Of a DNA stretch of 62,814 nucleotides, positions 32,219 to 40,783 are shown one piece after another. The position numbers and the translations under genes are program-made. The notes beneath the pieces are model-generated. The model worked only from the letters and a program-made list of their open reading frames with translations, searched no databases and was not told where the DNA came from. Source of the DNA: Archangium sp. (GTDB taxonomy: Bacteria > Myxococcota > Myxococcia > Myxococcales > Myxococcaceae). The stretch is from positions 1 through 62,814 of the forward strand of contig JAUXRX010000063.1 in assembly GCA_030681645.1 (NCBI GenBank), given 5' to 3'. The stretch's first letter is position 1; each line of letters starts with the position of its first letter.

Positions 32219-33237
32219 AGCGGTCGGTTCTCGTCCTCGTCGCGTCGTTCGCTCTCACCTCGCTCGCTTCCACGGGTCACGACGAGCACGCCGACCCCAA
32301 CGCGCCGGTCGACAAGAAGAAGGAGACGGCCGACTTCATCCTTCACCACGTCGCCGACGACACCATCTTCGAGATGGAGATCCCCTTTCCGCCGTACCAC
32401 CTGCCGGCGATCCACATCGCGGACGCGTTCTCCTTCCTGAAGATCGAGCGCGTGCCGGGGGCCTGCAGCGGGCATGCGCCTGCAGGCTTCGAGAGCTTCC
32501 CCTCGCTGGGCCTGTTCCTCAACGGCTGCTGGGACCTGCGCCCCACCAAGGCGATCCTGATGATGTGGGTGGCGTGCGCGGTGTTGTTCAGCCTGCTGTT
32601 CTTCGGGCGCAAGCGTGATCAGAACGGGGTGCCCAAGGGCACGCTGGCGCACCTGATCGAAGTGCTGGCGCTCTTCGTGCGCGACGAGATCGCGGTGCCG
32701 AACCTCGGCAAGGAAGAGGGCAAGCGCTACACGCCGTACCTCACCTCGCTGTTCTTCTTCATCCTCGCCATCGACTGGCTGGGGCTCATTCCCGGCATGT
32801 TCGCGGCGACGGGCGTGGTCACGGTCACCACGGCGCTGGCGCTGCTCACCTTCGCGCTCACGCAGATCGCCGGCATTCGCGCGGCGGGCCTGGGCGGGTA
32901 CCTGAAGCACCTCACCGGCGGCGTGCCTGCGTTCCTGTGGCCCATCATGATCCCGGTCGAGGTGATCGGTCTGTTCACCAAGCCCTTCGCGCTGCTGGTT
33001 CGTCTCTTCGCGAACATGCTCGGCGGCCACATGGTGGTCTTCTTCCTGCTCTCGCTGATCTTCGTGTGGACGATCGGCGCCGCCGCGGTGGCCCTGCCCC
33101 TGACGGTCGCGATCTTCTGCCTCGAGATCTTCGTCGGCATTCTCCAGGCGTACCTCTTCACCCTGCTCACCAGCCTCTTCATCGGCCAGGGCGTCGCGAT
33201 GGGTCACCACGCGCACGGAGACGATCACGCGCACTGA
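32215..33237 (+). CDS. atpB: ATP synthase F0 subunit a
   Basis: 340 residues, longer than most subunit a (~250-290) owing to a ~110-residue N-terminal part with a signal-like start and HDEHADPNAP. The essential Arg of the proton path is in LLVRLFANMLGGHMV; FVGILQAYLFTLLTSLFI is the last conserved helix. Forms the half-channels beside the c-ring. The C terminus is His-rich (GHHAHGDDHAH), possibly binding metal. The ATG overlaps the AtpI-like stop (ATGA), with GGTGA upstream. Confidence 0.95.
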   Translation: MKRSVLVLVASFALTSLASTGHDEHADPNAPVDKKKETADFILHHVADDTIFEMEIPFPPYHLPAIHIADAFSFLKIERVPGACSGHAPAGFESFPSLGLFLNGCWDLRPTKAILMMWVACAVLFSLLFFGRKRDQNGVPKGTLAHLIEVLALFVRDEIAVPNLGKEEGKRYTPYLTSLFFFILAIDWLGLIPGMFAATGVVTVTTALALLTFALTQIAGIRAAGLGGYLKHLTGGVPAFLWPIMIPVEVIGLFTKPFALLVRLFANMLGGHMVVFFLLSLIFVWTIGAAAVALPLTVAIFCLEIFVGILQAYLFTLLTSLFIGQGVAMGHHAHGDDHAH

Positions 33238-33252
33238 GCGCGACCAGCACCC

Positions 33253-33270
33253 CGCGGTGAAGTCACCGCG
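33253..33270. promoter_or_regulatory. Intercistronic hairpin between atpB and atpE
   Basis: CGCGGTG-AAGT-CACCGCG forms a 7-base-pair stem with a 4-base loop (8 pairs if the loop is 2). It lies 15 bases after atpB and 76 bases before atpE. Such hairpins can protect or process the atpE message, whose product is needed in many copies. No T-tract follows. Nothing else was recognised in the 108-base gap. Confidence 0.45.
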
Positions 33271-33345
33271 TTGGAGGTAGTACCCGATGGGAAAGTACAC
33301 AGGCCCCCCCGAGAAGCGGGTCACACACGGAAAGTCGGAAAAGTC

Positions 33346-33579
33346 ATGAACCTCACCTCAGCAATGCTCGCCTACCTCGGCGCCGGTATCGGCGCTGGTC
33401 TCGCCATCATCGGTGCCGGCAACGGCATCGGTAAGCTCGCCGCCTCGGCGATGGATGGCATCGCCCGTCAGCCGTCCGCTGGTGGCGACATCCGCGGCGC
33501 GATGATCGTCGCGGCCGGCCTCATCGAAGGCGCGACGTTCTTCGCCCTCGTGATCTGCATCCTCCTCGCGCTCAAGTAG
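33346..33579 (+). CDS. atpE: ATP synthase F0 subunit c
   Basis: 77 residues, two transmembrane helices joined by the polar loop ARQPSAGGD. Helix 1 has the Gly-repeat packing motif GAGIGAGLAIIGAGNGIG. Helix 2 carries the ion-binding Glu in AAGLIEGATFFAL. Glu is followed by Gly rather than the Ser/Thr of sodium-type rings, so proton coupling is expected. ATG 33346 has GGAAAAG upstream. Several copies make the rotor ring. Confidence 0.95.
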   Translation: MNLTSAMLAYLGAGIGAGLAIIGAGNGIGKLAASAMDGIARQPSAGGDIRGAMIVAAGLIEGATFFALVICILLALK

Positions 33580-33595
33580 TTCGCGGGGCACTGGG

Positions 33596-33619
33596 CCCTC
33601 TCCCTTCGCGGGGAGAGGG
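33596..33619. repeat. Dispersed palindromic repeat between atpE and atpF
   Basis: CCCTCTCCC (33596) pairs with GGGAGAGGG (33611) across TTCGCG, a copy of the CCCTCTCCCC/GGGGAGAGGG family. With the hairpin at 33253 it leaves atpE flanked by stem-loops on the transcript. Confidence 0.75.
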
Positions 33620-33658
33620 TCTCAGCCATGAAAAACCGTCGTACCGAAGGGAAACACC

Positions 33659-34189
33659 ATGAACCTGCTCGTGCTCGCCTCGAACACCTTCACCGATGTG
33701 AAGCCCGGTCTGATCATCTGGACCTGGATCACCTTCATCATCGTGCTCTTCATCCTCCGCAAGTTCGCGTGGGGCCCGCTGCTGTCGGCGGTGGAAGGCC
33801 GTGAGAAGAACATCACCAACGCCATCGAGAGCGCGAAGCGTGAGCGCGCCGAGGCCGAGAAGCTGCTGGGCGAGCAGAAGACGGCCATCGCCTCGGCCCG
33901 CCAGGAGGCCGCCGACGCGGTCCGCAAGACCCAGGCCGACATGGAGAAGTTCCGCGAGGAGCTGATGAGCAAGGCCCGCAAGGAAGCCGACTCGCTCAAG
34001 GCCGACGCGCAGCGCGCCATCAACGACGAGCGGGTGAAGGCCATCGCCGAGCTGAAGGGCGAGGCCGCGAAGCTGTCGATCGCCATCGCCGAGAAGCTGC
34101 TCAACGAGCGCCTCGACGACGCGAAGCACCAGGCGCTGGCTCAGCAGTTCGTGCAGGACCTGGGCAAGAACCAGCCGCCCACGGCCTGA
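33659..34189 (+). CDS. atpF: ATP synthase F0 subunit b
   Basis: 176 residues. One N-terminal membrane helix (GLIIWTWITFIIVLFILRKFAW) then a long charged coiled-coil (AKRERAEAEKLLGEQKTAIA and onward) to the C terminus, the peripheral stator stalk. AGGGA precedes the ATG. It is the last gene of the operon. A strong terminator follows and no atpH, A, G, D or C is next to it, so the F1 genes must be elsewhere in the genome. Confidence 0.95.
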   Translation: MNLLVLASNTFTDVKPGLIIWTWITFIIVLFILRKFAWGPLLSAVEGREKNITNAIESAKRERAEAEKLLGEQKTAIASARQEAADAVRKTQADMEKFREELMSKARKEADSLKADAQRAINDERVKAIAELKGEAAKLSIAIAEKLLNERLDDAKHQALAQQFVQDLGKNQPPTA

Positions 34190-34212
34190 AGCCTTCGGGT
34201 TGGGAAGAAACG

Positions 34213-34254
34213 AACGGCGTGTTCCCCAGCGGGAGCACGCCGTTTTCGTTTTCG
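34213..34254 (+). terminator. Rho-independent terminator of the F0 operon
   Basis: AACGGCGTGTTCCC (34213) pairs with GGGAGCACGCCGTT (34231) over 14 positions with one T-G wobble and a 4-base loop, followed by TTTTCGTTTTCG. It starts 24 bases after the atpF stop. It is the clearest intrinsic terminator in the window. Confidence 0.92.
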
Positions 34255-34294
34255 TCGGTGGACAGCGCAGCCTTTGCGATGCCCCCCCCCGCCG

Positions 34295-34317
34295 CTCCCC
34301 GCTGCGCAGGGAGAGGG
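34295..34317. repeat. Dispersed palindromic repeat, short form
   Basis: CTCCCC-GCTGCGCA-GGGAGAGGG is a copy of the CCCTCTCCCC family. It is closest to the copy at 57462-57488, which has GCTTCGCA in the loop. It lies just upstream of the oxidoreductase gene and after a run of ten C. Confidence 0.6.
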
Positions 34318-34349
34318 AGACAGCCCGGTTCCTGCATGGTGGAGGAGCC

Positions 34350-35411
34350 ATGAAGGCCATCGAGTTCACCGAGTACGGCGCCCCAGAAGTGCTTCACCTC
34401 GTCGAAGCAGCGAGGCCCGCGCCGAAGCAGGGCGAGGTGTCGATTCGCGTGTACGCGACCAACGTGGGCTACGGCGACACCCTCGCCCGCAACTTCCGCG
34501 CGGTGTCTGCGCGAGGGTTCCACATGCTCGGCCTCTTCTGGTTCTTCACGAAGTTCGCCTTCGGGTGGAAGAAGCCGAAGGTGCAGCGGCTGGGGAGCGA
34601 GTTCTCGGGCGTGATCGACGCCGTCGGTGAAGGCGTGACGACGTTCAGGCCCGGCGACCCCGTCTTCGGCTACCTGGGCGAGCGCATGGGTGGCTACGCC
34701 GAGTACGTGTGCATGAAGGCGAACGGCGCGCTCGCGCTCAAGCCGGCGAGCATGACCCACGAGCAGGCCGCGGTCGCGCCGATGGGAGCGATGACGGCGC
34801 TGGCGCTGTTGAAGAAGGTGAACGTGCAGCGCGGGCAGCGGGTGCTCGTGCTCGGCGCCTCCGGAGGAATCGGCGCGGCTGCGGTTCAGCTCGCGAAGCA
34901 TTTCGGCGCCGAGGTCACCGGCGTGTGCGGCGCGCGGCGGCTGGACTTCGTCAGGGCGCTCGGCGCGCACCACGTCATCGACTACTCGCGCGAAGACTTC
35001 GCCCGGAACGGGCAGACGTACGACGTGATCCTCGACGTGCTCGGCAAGAGCTCGTTCGCCCGCTGCAGGGGCTCGCTCACGCCGCAGGGCCGCTACCTCC
35101 TCGCCAGCTTCAAGACGAAGCAGTTGCTGCAGATGGCGTGGACGTCGTTGGCCGGCGGCAAGCGGGTGGTCTGCGTGCTCGCGCCAGAGAGCCCGGAAGA
35201 TCTGCGCGCGGTGCGGGAGCTCATCGAGCGCGGGGCGCTCAGGTCGATCATCGATCGGACCTTCCCCCTCGAGCAGGCGGCGGAGGCACACCGCTACGTC
35301 GAGAGCGGAGAGAAGCAGGGGCAGGTCGTCATCACCGTCGCGCGCGGTGCGGGCCTCGAGGAGGTCAGGATCAGCGGCGCGCTCACCCTGCCCCCTGCGC
35401 TCGCGACCTGA
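34350..35411 (+). CDS. NAD(P)-dependent quinone oxidoreductase-like protein (MDR family, zinc-free)
   Basis: 353 residues. N-terminal GroES-like fold (MKAIEFTEYGAPEVLHL, GSEFSGVIDAVGEGV) and Rossmann domain with LGASGGIGAAAVQLAKHFGA near residue 167. The GHE zinc motif of alcohol dehydrogenases is absent, placing it with quinone oxidoreductases and reticulon-4-interacting-protein-like enzymes. GGAGGAG lies just upstream of ATG 34350. The last ~20 residues (LEEVRISGALTLPPALAT) extend past the usual end. Monocistronic, after the ATP synthase terminator. Confidence 0.9.
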   Translation: MKAIEFTEYGAPEVLHLVEAARPAPKQGEVSIRVYATNVGYGDTLARNFRAVSARGFHMLGLFWFFTKFAFGWKKPKVQRLGSEFSGVIDAVGEGVTTFRPGDPVFGYLGERMGGYAEYVCMKANGALALKPASMTHEQAAVAPMGAMTALALLKKVNVQRGQRVLVLGASGGIGAAAVQLAKHFGAEVTGVCGARRLDFVRALGAHHVIDYSREDFARNGQTYDVILDVLGKSSFARCRGSLTPQGRYLLASFKTKQLLQMAWTSLAGGKRVVCVLAPESPEDLRAVRELIERGALRSIIDRTFPLEQAAEAHRYVESGEKQGQVVITVARGAGLEEVRISGALTLPPALAT

Positions 35412-35439
35412 CGCCAGGCTCGACCAGTCCCAGCCCTGA

Positions 35440-35632
35440 CTACTTTCTGGCCTTCACCACGGCCCGGTGATGCGCGATCTGGGCCTCGGCATGCTCGGGG
35501 GACTGGAGCGCCGCGGCGCACTTCGTCTGCAGCGCGTCACCCGTCTTCGTCTCGAAGAACGACCAGAGGAGCACGTCGCCTGCGAGAATCGGCCGCGACG
35601 AAGGCAGCGCAGAAGACGAGCAGGCCCTTCAT
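35440..35632 (-). pseudogene. Frameshifted small secreted protein gene
   Basis: ATG 35632 overlaps the stop of the upstream SAF-domain gene (ATGA) and starts a signal peptide (MKGLLVFCAAFVAA). That frame then turns into an Arg-rich sequence and stops within 35 codons. In the next frame the sequence continues as PILAGDVLLWSFFETKTGDA and LQTKCAAALQSPEHAEAQIA, ending HHRAVVKARK at the stop at 35440. A single-base shift near 35590 would restore one protein of about 63 residues. Either a real mutation or a base-calling error. Confidence 0.6.
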
Positions 35633-36114
35633 GGCCGGCCTCGCTCGAGCCGCGCGCGGATCTGGTCCGGTCTCTGGAGGTCGGGCGGCAGGCGTGCCGC
35701 GGCCTGGCGGGTGCACGCGTCGATCGCCGCGCCGTCGTCGATCGGGTGGAGCGGCTTTTCCCACGTGGCGACGTGAGCCCAGCGCAGCGGTTCCCCGCCG
35801 GCGACGGGCAGGAGGAGCGGCTGGTTGATCACATACGACACCGCGTCGGGCTTGATGATGGAGGCGTTCACGATCACCTCCGGCACGCTGCGCTGATCGA
35901 CGTCGTCCATGGTCAGGACCGTGCCCGGGGCGAGGTCGCGTTTGGCGATCACGACGGGAACGAGCAGCCACCCCTTACGGGCGAGCGAGGCCTCCCGCTT
36001 CGTGTACAGCCAGGTCCCGCCTCCACCGATCACCAGGCCGAGGCAGGCGCCAACCACGGCGCCGACGATCAACAGAGAGGCCTTCCGGTCCTGCTCAGGG
36101 CGAGCGGTCGACAT
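35629..36114 (-). CDS. Membrane protein with SAF domain (CpaB-like N-terminal region)
   Basis: 161 residues. One N-terminal membrane helix (LLIVGAVVGACLGLVIGGGGTWLY) followed by an SAF domain at about 50-110: VPVVIAKRDLAPGTVLTMDDVDQRSVPE, as in CpaB/RcpC Flp-pilus proteins and antifreeze-like folds. The C-terminal part with Cys (DACTRQAAARLPPDLQRP) is not recognised. No pilus genes are adjacent, so a pilus role is not claimed. Coupled to the small frameshifted gene downstream. Confidence 0.7.
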   Translation of the reverse strand: MSTARPEQDRKASLLIVGAVVGACLGLVIGGGGTWLYTKREASLARKGWLLVPVVIAKRDLAPGTVLTMDDVDQRSVPEVIVNASIIKPDAVSYVINQPLLLPVAGGEPLRWAHVATWEKPLHPIDDGAAIDACTRQAAARLPPDLQRPDQIRARLERGRP

Positions 36115-36146
36115 GGCGGGCGAGCCTACTCAGACTCGTTCGCGCC

Positions 36147-37025
36147 TTACTCCAGTCCGATGGCGGTGCGGAACGCGGGGTCGTTCGGCGCGTCGACGGT
36201 GAAGTGCGCCATCTGGCCGCCGAGCGCGTGGATGCCCGATTCCCACGCGATGTCGAGCTTCACCTTGCCGTTCTTGTCGGTGCTGAGCGCGAAGTTCTTG
36301 TTGATGGTGTCGCGCAGCGCGGCCTTGTCGCCGACGCCGAACGAGTCACCCTCGATGCCGTCGGGCCCCTTGAGCTTCGGCAGGCGCGCGGCGATGTCGT
36401 TGACGAGGTCGTTCATCTGCTTCGGGCTGATGAGCGAGTCGAGCGTCACCTGCTTGCCGGTGCGCGCGTCGAAGGTGTTGATGGCCGAGCCGTTCGAGGG
36501 GTGCGCGCCGCCGGTGTAGAAGCTGCCGCCTTCCGAGATGCTGAACAGCTTGCCCGCGGTGCCCGCGCCGCGGATGCCGGAATCGGAGCTCCAGTCGAGC
36601 TGCATCCAGTCTTCCTTCGGCGCCTTCTTGGTCGCGTTCACCTCTTCACGCCACTCGGTGGCGGTCTGCTTGAGCGCCGCGGCGCCCTCGCCGATGGAGA
36701 ACTTCTTCCCGCCGGGGCCGCTGATGTCGAGCTGCGTGGTGCTCTGCTCGATCGACACGTCCTTGCCGTGGACCTTGTCGCTGTCCTTCTGGGTGAGGTT
36801 CTTGAGCTCGGCGGTGAAGCCCTTCGGCACCGAGACGCCGTCCGTGGTGTTCGGACCGTCACCGATGCGCGCCGCGGTGATCTTGAGCGCGCTCGCCTTG
36901 CCGGCGCCGGCACCCCAACCTGCGGCGGCCGTCTGCGCGGTCTGCGCGGGGGCCTTCGGCTTCGAGGGGGCTGCGGGCTGCGGGGCGGTGCGGACCTGCG
37001 GAGTGTTCACTTTGCCGATGGCCAT
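36147..37025 (-). CDS. DUF3298-like (RsiV/PdaC-type) domain protein without signal peptide
   Basis: 292 residues. Residues 1-45 are Ala/Pro/Lys/Thr-rich and disordered (VRTAPQPAAPSKPKAPAQTA) with no signal peptide. Residues ~60-290 follow the pattern of extracytoplasmic DUF4163/DUF3298 domains: a first half ending in VNATKKAPKEDWMQL, then GGSFYTGGAHPSNGSAINTF and DARTGKQVTLDSLISPKQM. Related domains bind lysozyme (RsiV) or deacetylate peptidoglycan (PdaC). The lack of an export signal suggests either a cytoplasmic role or export by another secretion route. Confidence 0.65.
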   Translation of the reverse strand: MAIGKVNTPQVRTAPQPAAPSKPKAPAQTAQTAAAGWGAGAGKASALKITAARIGDGPNTTDGVSVPKGFTAELKNLTQKDSDKVHGKDVSIEQSTTQLDISGPGGKKFSIGEGAAALKQTATEWREEVNATKKAPKEDWMQLDWSSDSGIRGAGTAGKLFSISEGGSFYTGGAHPSNGSAINTFDARTGKQVTLDSLISPKQMNDLVNDIAARLPKLKGPDGIEGDSFGVGDKAALRDTINKNFALSTDKNGKVKLDIAWESGIHALGGQMAHFTVDAPNDPAFRTAIGLE

Positions 37026-37170
37026 GGGAAATCCCGGGGTGAAAGAGAGGGCCCGGACTCAAGCGTCCCCCTTTGGGGGTTGCAAGTACCTGCACCCACA
37101 TCAGCTACTTCGCGCGCAGGCTTTGCGTTGTGCCATCCTCTGGCTGCCCGCTGGCCGCTCGGGCCCCACA

Positions 37171-39834
37171 ATGCGCCGCACGCTCCTCCTCCTCGTCTCG
37201 TCGTCGGCGCTCCTCGCGGGGTGCAACTGCGGCAAGCCGCAGGGGCTGCTCGAGACGTTCGGCGTGCTGGTGGCGAGCCCCGAGGTCGACTTCGGCCCGG
37301 TGACGGAGTTCACGCAGAAGACGCTGCCCCTCTCGCTCGAGAACCAGGGCCGCGGCGCGCTGACGTTGTCGCTCGAGCTCGAGGCGGGGACGAGCGGCGA
37401 GTTCACCATGGGCCCCGCGCCGGTGGAGCTGGCGTCGGGCGCGAAGGTCGACGTGGAGCTCACCTTCGCGGCGCTGGGTGCCGGTGAAGACACGGGCGCG
37501 GTGATCATCACCTCGGACGAGCCGGATCGCGGGCCGGTGCGCGTGCCGCTGCACGCTGGCGCCATCTTCCCGGTGTTGATCTTCGACCAGGATCCGCTCG
37601 TGTTCGCGCCGGTGACGTCGTCGCTGGTGACGAAGCAGGCGGTGATCCACAACGTGGGCGGCGCGACGCTGCACGTCAACTCCATCGGGGTGCACCCGAG
37701 CGGGAGCCCCGACTTCTCCATCACCCCGCCGGTGCTGCCGCTCAGCCTCGCGCCCGACGCGTCGGTGCCGGTGTCCGTCACGTACGCGCGCAGCCTCAAC
37801 ACCACTGAGGGCCTGATGCTGGTGGTGAGCGACGACCCCGACGGTGGCGATCGGTCGCTGCGGCTGCTGCCCGACCCGGCGCGCGTCTGCGGCGACGGCC
37901 TCGACAACGACAACGACGGGCTCACCGACTTCCCCGACGACATCGGCTGCACCAGCACCGAAGACAGTGACGAGTTCAATCCTCCCGAGTGCGTCAACGG
38001 CGGAGCGCAGCCGTGCGGCTCGACCACCGGCGCCTGCCGGCAGGGAACGCGGGTGTGCGCGAACTCCATCTGGGGCGGGTGTGATGGCGGCGTTCGCTCG
38101 AGCCCAGAGACGTGCAATGGGCAGGACGACGACTGCAACGGCATGAGCGACGAGAACCTCTCTGAGCTGTGCTCGATCAATGGGTGTCCCGGCGCGCGCG
38201 CGTGCGTGCCCAACTCGGGCACCGACGGAGGCCTCTTCACTGCGTGCATTCCGATCAGCTCGATGCCCGAGGTGTGCAACGGTGTGGACGACAACTGCAA
38301 CGGCGCGGTCGACGAGGGCGTGGTGCAGACCTGCACCGTGTTCGGTTGCCTGGGCGTGCGCGTCTGCGTGCCGGGCACCGACGGTGGCTTCACCTCGTGC
38401 ATGCCCACCAACCCGCTGCCGGAGTCGTGCAACGGGGTGGATGATGACTGCAACGGGGTGGTGGACGAGGTGCCCGATCTCATCTGCGGCATCGGGCCCT
38501 GCCGTCGCGTGGCGCCTGCCTGCGTCGACGGCGGCATCGGCGCGTGCCTTCCGGCCAACCCGGGCACCGAGGTGTGCAACGGCGTCGACGACGACTGCAA
38601 CGGAACTGCCGATGACAGCATCGCGCCGCTCAGTTGCGGCACGGGCGCTTGCACCAACACGGCGCTCGCGTGCTTGATCGACGGAGGCATGAACGTCTGC
38701 GTGCCGACGCCACCCTCGGCAGAGACCTGCAACAACATCGATGACAACTGCAACGGCGTGCGTGACGAGCAAGCCGATGGCGGGGCGCTCACGCAGGCCT
38801 GCTACACGGGCCTGCCCGCCGGCACCCGAAATGTCGGTCGCTGCCGTGAAGGAGCCTCGAGCTGCGCTTCCGGTTCGTGGGGTGGCTGCGTCGGAGAAGT
38901 GATCCCCGGAACCGAGACCTGCAACAACATCGACGACAACTGCAACGGCTCGATCGATGACGGGCTGGCCAACCTCACGTGCGGCGTTGGCGCGTGCTTC
39001 CGCTCGGTGACGGCGTGCGTGGGCGGCACTCCCCAGACCTGCACGCCGGGCACGGGCAGCGCAGAGACCTGCAACAACGTCGACGACAACTGCAACAACC
39101 AGGTCGACGAGAGCCTGACGCGTGCCTGCTACACGGGCCCTGTGCCGACGAGACTGGTAGGCCGCTGCCGCGACGGCACGCAGACGTGCACCACGGGGAC
39201 CTGGACGGCGACGTGCCCCGGACAGGTGCTCCCGAACCCGACGGAGATCTGCGGCAACGCGATCGACGACAACTGCGCGGGCGGGGTCGACGAGGGATGT
39301 AGCAGCTGCGACCCGCTGACGATGGGCACCTGGTACTCCCACCACTCCTTCAACCCCGCGACGGGGCTGCCCACCCCGAGGAACGTCTCGCAGTTCGCTC
39401 AGGTCGAGATGGCGGCCACGCGTATCACCGCTCCGGCGGGCGCCTTCCCCCTGACTATCTCGCACGTGCGCGTGCTGGGCCAGGCACCGCAGAACTACAC
39501 CATCCTCATCTACAACGACTCCTTCGGCGTACCAGGCAGCCAGCTTGGCTCGCAGGCGTTCACGGCCGATGGGCAGTATCAGGTCGTCGCGCTGACGACC
39601 CCGGTGACCGTGGCGACCAGCCAGCCCCTGTGGATCGCGCTCCAGGGCGCTGCCGACTCGATGACGGTTCGCGGCGACGGCGACGGAGAGGCGACCTCGA
39701 ACCTGATCTATGGCTGCGACCTGTACTGGCCCCCGACCTGCCTCGGCTCCTGGTCCTGGAACACGTTCAACAGCTTCGGAACGTCGTTCGCCCTCGTCGA
39801 CGATCTGATCATCGCGATCGCCAAGTGCCCGTGA
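37171..39834 (+). CDS. Large lipoprotein with ASH-like domains and MopE-type metal-binding repeats
   Basis: 887 residues. Lipobox LAGC near residue 17. Two immunoglobulin-like units of the choice-of-anchor/ASH type (~35-230; EVDFGPVTEFTQKTLPLSLE, LVFAPVTSSLVTKQAVIHNV). Then DGLDNDNDGLTDFPDDIGC and eight repeats with E-x-C-N-x-x-D-D-N-C-N-G (for example EVCNGVDDNCNGAVDEG), the MopE/PF11617 copper- or calcium-binding type, alternating with Cys-rich spacers. The C-terminal ~175 residues form a separate beta domain beginning SCDPLTMGTWYSHHSF. Surface-anchored, possibly metal-dependent adhesion or scaffold. The 145-base gap upstream holds a TTTGCGTTGTGCC repeat copy. Confidence 0.82.
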   Translation: MRRTLLLLVSSSALLAGCNCGKPQGLLETFGVLVASPEVDFGPVTEFTQKTLPLSLENQGRGALTLSLELEAGTSGEFTMGPAPVELASGAKVDVELTFAALGAGEDTGAVIITSDEPDRGPVRVPLHAGAIFPVLIFDQDPLVFAPVTSSLVTKQAVIHNVGGATLHVNSIGVHPSGSPDFSITPPVLPLSLAPDASVPVSVTYARSLNTTEGLMLVVSDDPDGGDRSLRLLPDPARVCGDGLDNDNDGLTDFPDDIGCTSTEDSDEFNPPECVNGGAQPCGSTTGACRQGTRVCANSIWGGCDGGVRSSPETCNGQDDDCNGMSDENLSELCSINGCPGARACVPNSGTDGGLFTACIPISSMPEVCNGVDDNCNGAVDEGVVQTCTVFGCLGVRVCVPGTDGGFTSCMPTNPLPESCNGVDDDCNGVVDEVPDLICGIGPCRRVAPACVDGGIGACLPANPGTEVCNGVDDDCNGTADDSIAPLSCGTGACTNTALACLIDGGMNVCVPTPPSAETCNNIDDNCNGVRDEQADGGALTQACYTGLPAGTRNVGRCREGASSCASGSWGGCVGEVIPGTETCNNIDDNCNGSIDDGLANLTCGVGACFRSVTACVGGTPQTCTPGTGSAETCNNVDDNCNNQVDESLTRACYTGPVPTRLVGRCRDGTQTCTTGTWTATCPGQVLPNPTEICGNAIDDNCAGGVDEGCSSCDPLTMGTWYSHHSFNPATGLPTPRNVSQFAQVEMAATRITAPAGAFPLTISHVRVLGQAPQNYTILIYNDSFGVPGSQLGSQAFTADGQYQVVALTTPVTVATSQPLWIALQGAADSMTVRGDGDGEATSNLIYGCDLYWPPTCLGSWSWNTFNSFGTSFALVDDLIIAIAKCP

Positions 39835-39841
39835 CGCGCTG

Positions 39842-40780
39842 ATGCCGACGTTCCACCCCGACCTCCGCCTCGCCCGGTTCTTTCCGAACTTCTCCTTCGG
39901 GCCGCGCACCGCGTCGATGGTGCGAAAGCTCACGGGCGGCATGAGAGCGCCGACGCTTCCTCCGGGAGTGACGGTCGAGGTGGTCACGGTGCCGGGTCCG
40001 CCGGGCGCGCCCGACATCACCTTGCGGCTCTATCGACCCGACAAGCTCGCACCTGCCTCGCCCGCGCTGCTGTGGATTCACGGCGGCGGCTTCATCATCG
40101 GAAACCCGAAGCAGGACGAGCTGGGCAGCGCGGCCTTCGCGAAGGACCTGGGCATCGTGGTCGCGGCCGTTCAGTACCGGCTCGCGCCGCAGCACCCCTT
40201 CCCCGCCCCGCTGCATGATTGTTACGCCGGGCTCGAGTGGCTGCACGCGAACGCCGCGACGCTCGGCATCGACCCGGATCGGATCGCCATCGGTGGCGCG
40301 AGCGCAGGCGGAGGACTGACCGCGGGCCTCGCCCTGCTCGCGCACGATCGGCAGCGAGTGAAGCCGGCCTTTCAGCTGCTCATCTACCCGATGATCGACG
40401 ACCGCACCGTCACGCGCACCGACGTCGATGCTTCGAGCGTGCGCATCTGGTCAGTCGGCAGCAATCGCTACGGCTGGCGCTCCTACCTCGGGCAGGAGCC
40501 GGGCAGCGACGGCGTCTCGCATTACTCAGCCCCGGCGCGGCGTGAAGATCTGTCCGGCCTGCCGCCCGCGTGGATCGGCGTCGGCACGCTGGATCTCTTT
40601 CACGACGAAGACCTCGCTTACGCAAAGCGCCTGGGCGAAGCGAAGGTCGCCTGCGAGCTGACGATCATCCCGGGCGCGTACCACGGGTTCGACGCCATCT
40701 CGCCGAAGGCCACCGTCTCGAGGGCGTTTCGTCAGCAGCAGGTCAACGCGCTGCGAAGAGCCCTGTTCCCCCCGGGGTGA
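39842..40780 (+). CDS. Alpha/beta hydrolase (HSL-type esterase/lipase)
   Basis: 312 residues. Oxyanion motif HGGGFIIG near residue 80, nucleophile elbow GASAGGGL near 155 (Ser), acid in VGTLDLFHDED near 247 and His in GAYHGFD near 283, the full triad of the hormone-sensitive-lipase family. Hydrolyses short-chain esters or arylacetates in relatives. No signal peptide, so cytoplasmic. Starts 7 bases after the MopE-repeat gene and may share its transcript. Confidence 0.92.
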   Translation: MPTFHPDLRLARFFPNFSFGPRTASMVRKLTGGMRAPTLPPGVTVEVVTVPGPPGAPDITLRLYRPDKLAPASPALLWIHGGGFIIGNPKQDELGSAAFAKDLGIVVAAVQYRLAPQHPFPAPLHDCYAGLEWLHANAATLGIDPDRIAIGGASAGGGLTAGLALLAHDRQRVKPAFQLLIYPMIDDRTVTRTDVDASSVRIWSVGSNRYGWRSYLGQEPGSDGVSHYSAPARREDLSGLPPAWIGVGTLDLFHDEDLAYAKRLGEAKVACELTIIPGAYHGFDAISPKATVSRAFRQQQVNALRRALFPPG

Positions 40781-40783
40781 GCT

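Noticed and set aside
37105..40020. A 971-codon minus-strand open frame
   Set aside because: It lies opposite the MopE-repeat lipoprotein and has the Arg/Val/His-rich look of an antisense frame. The plus strand has clear motifs.
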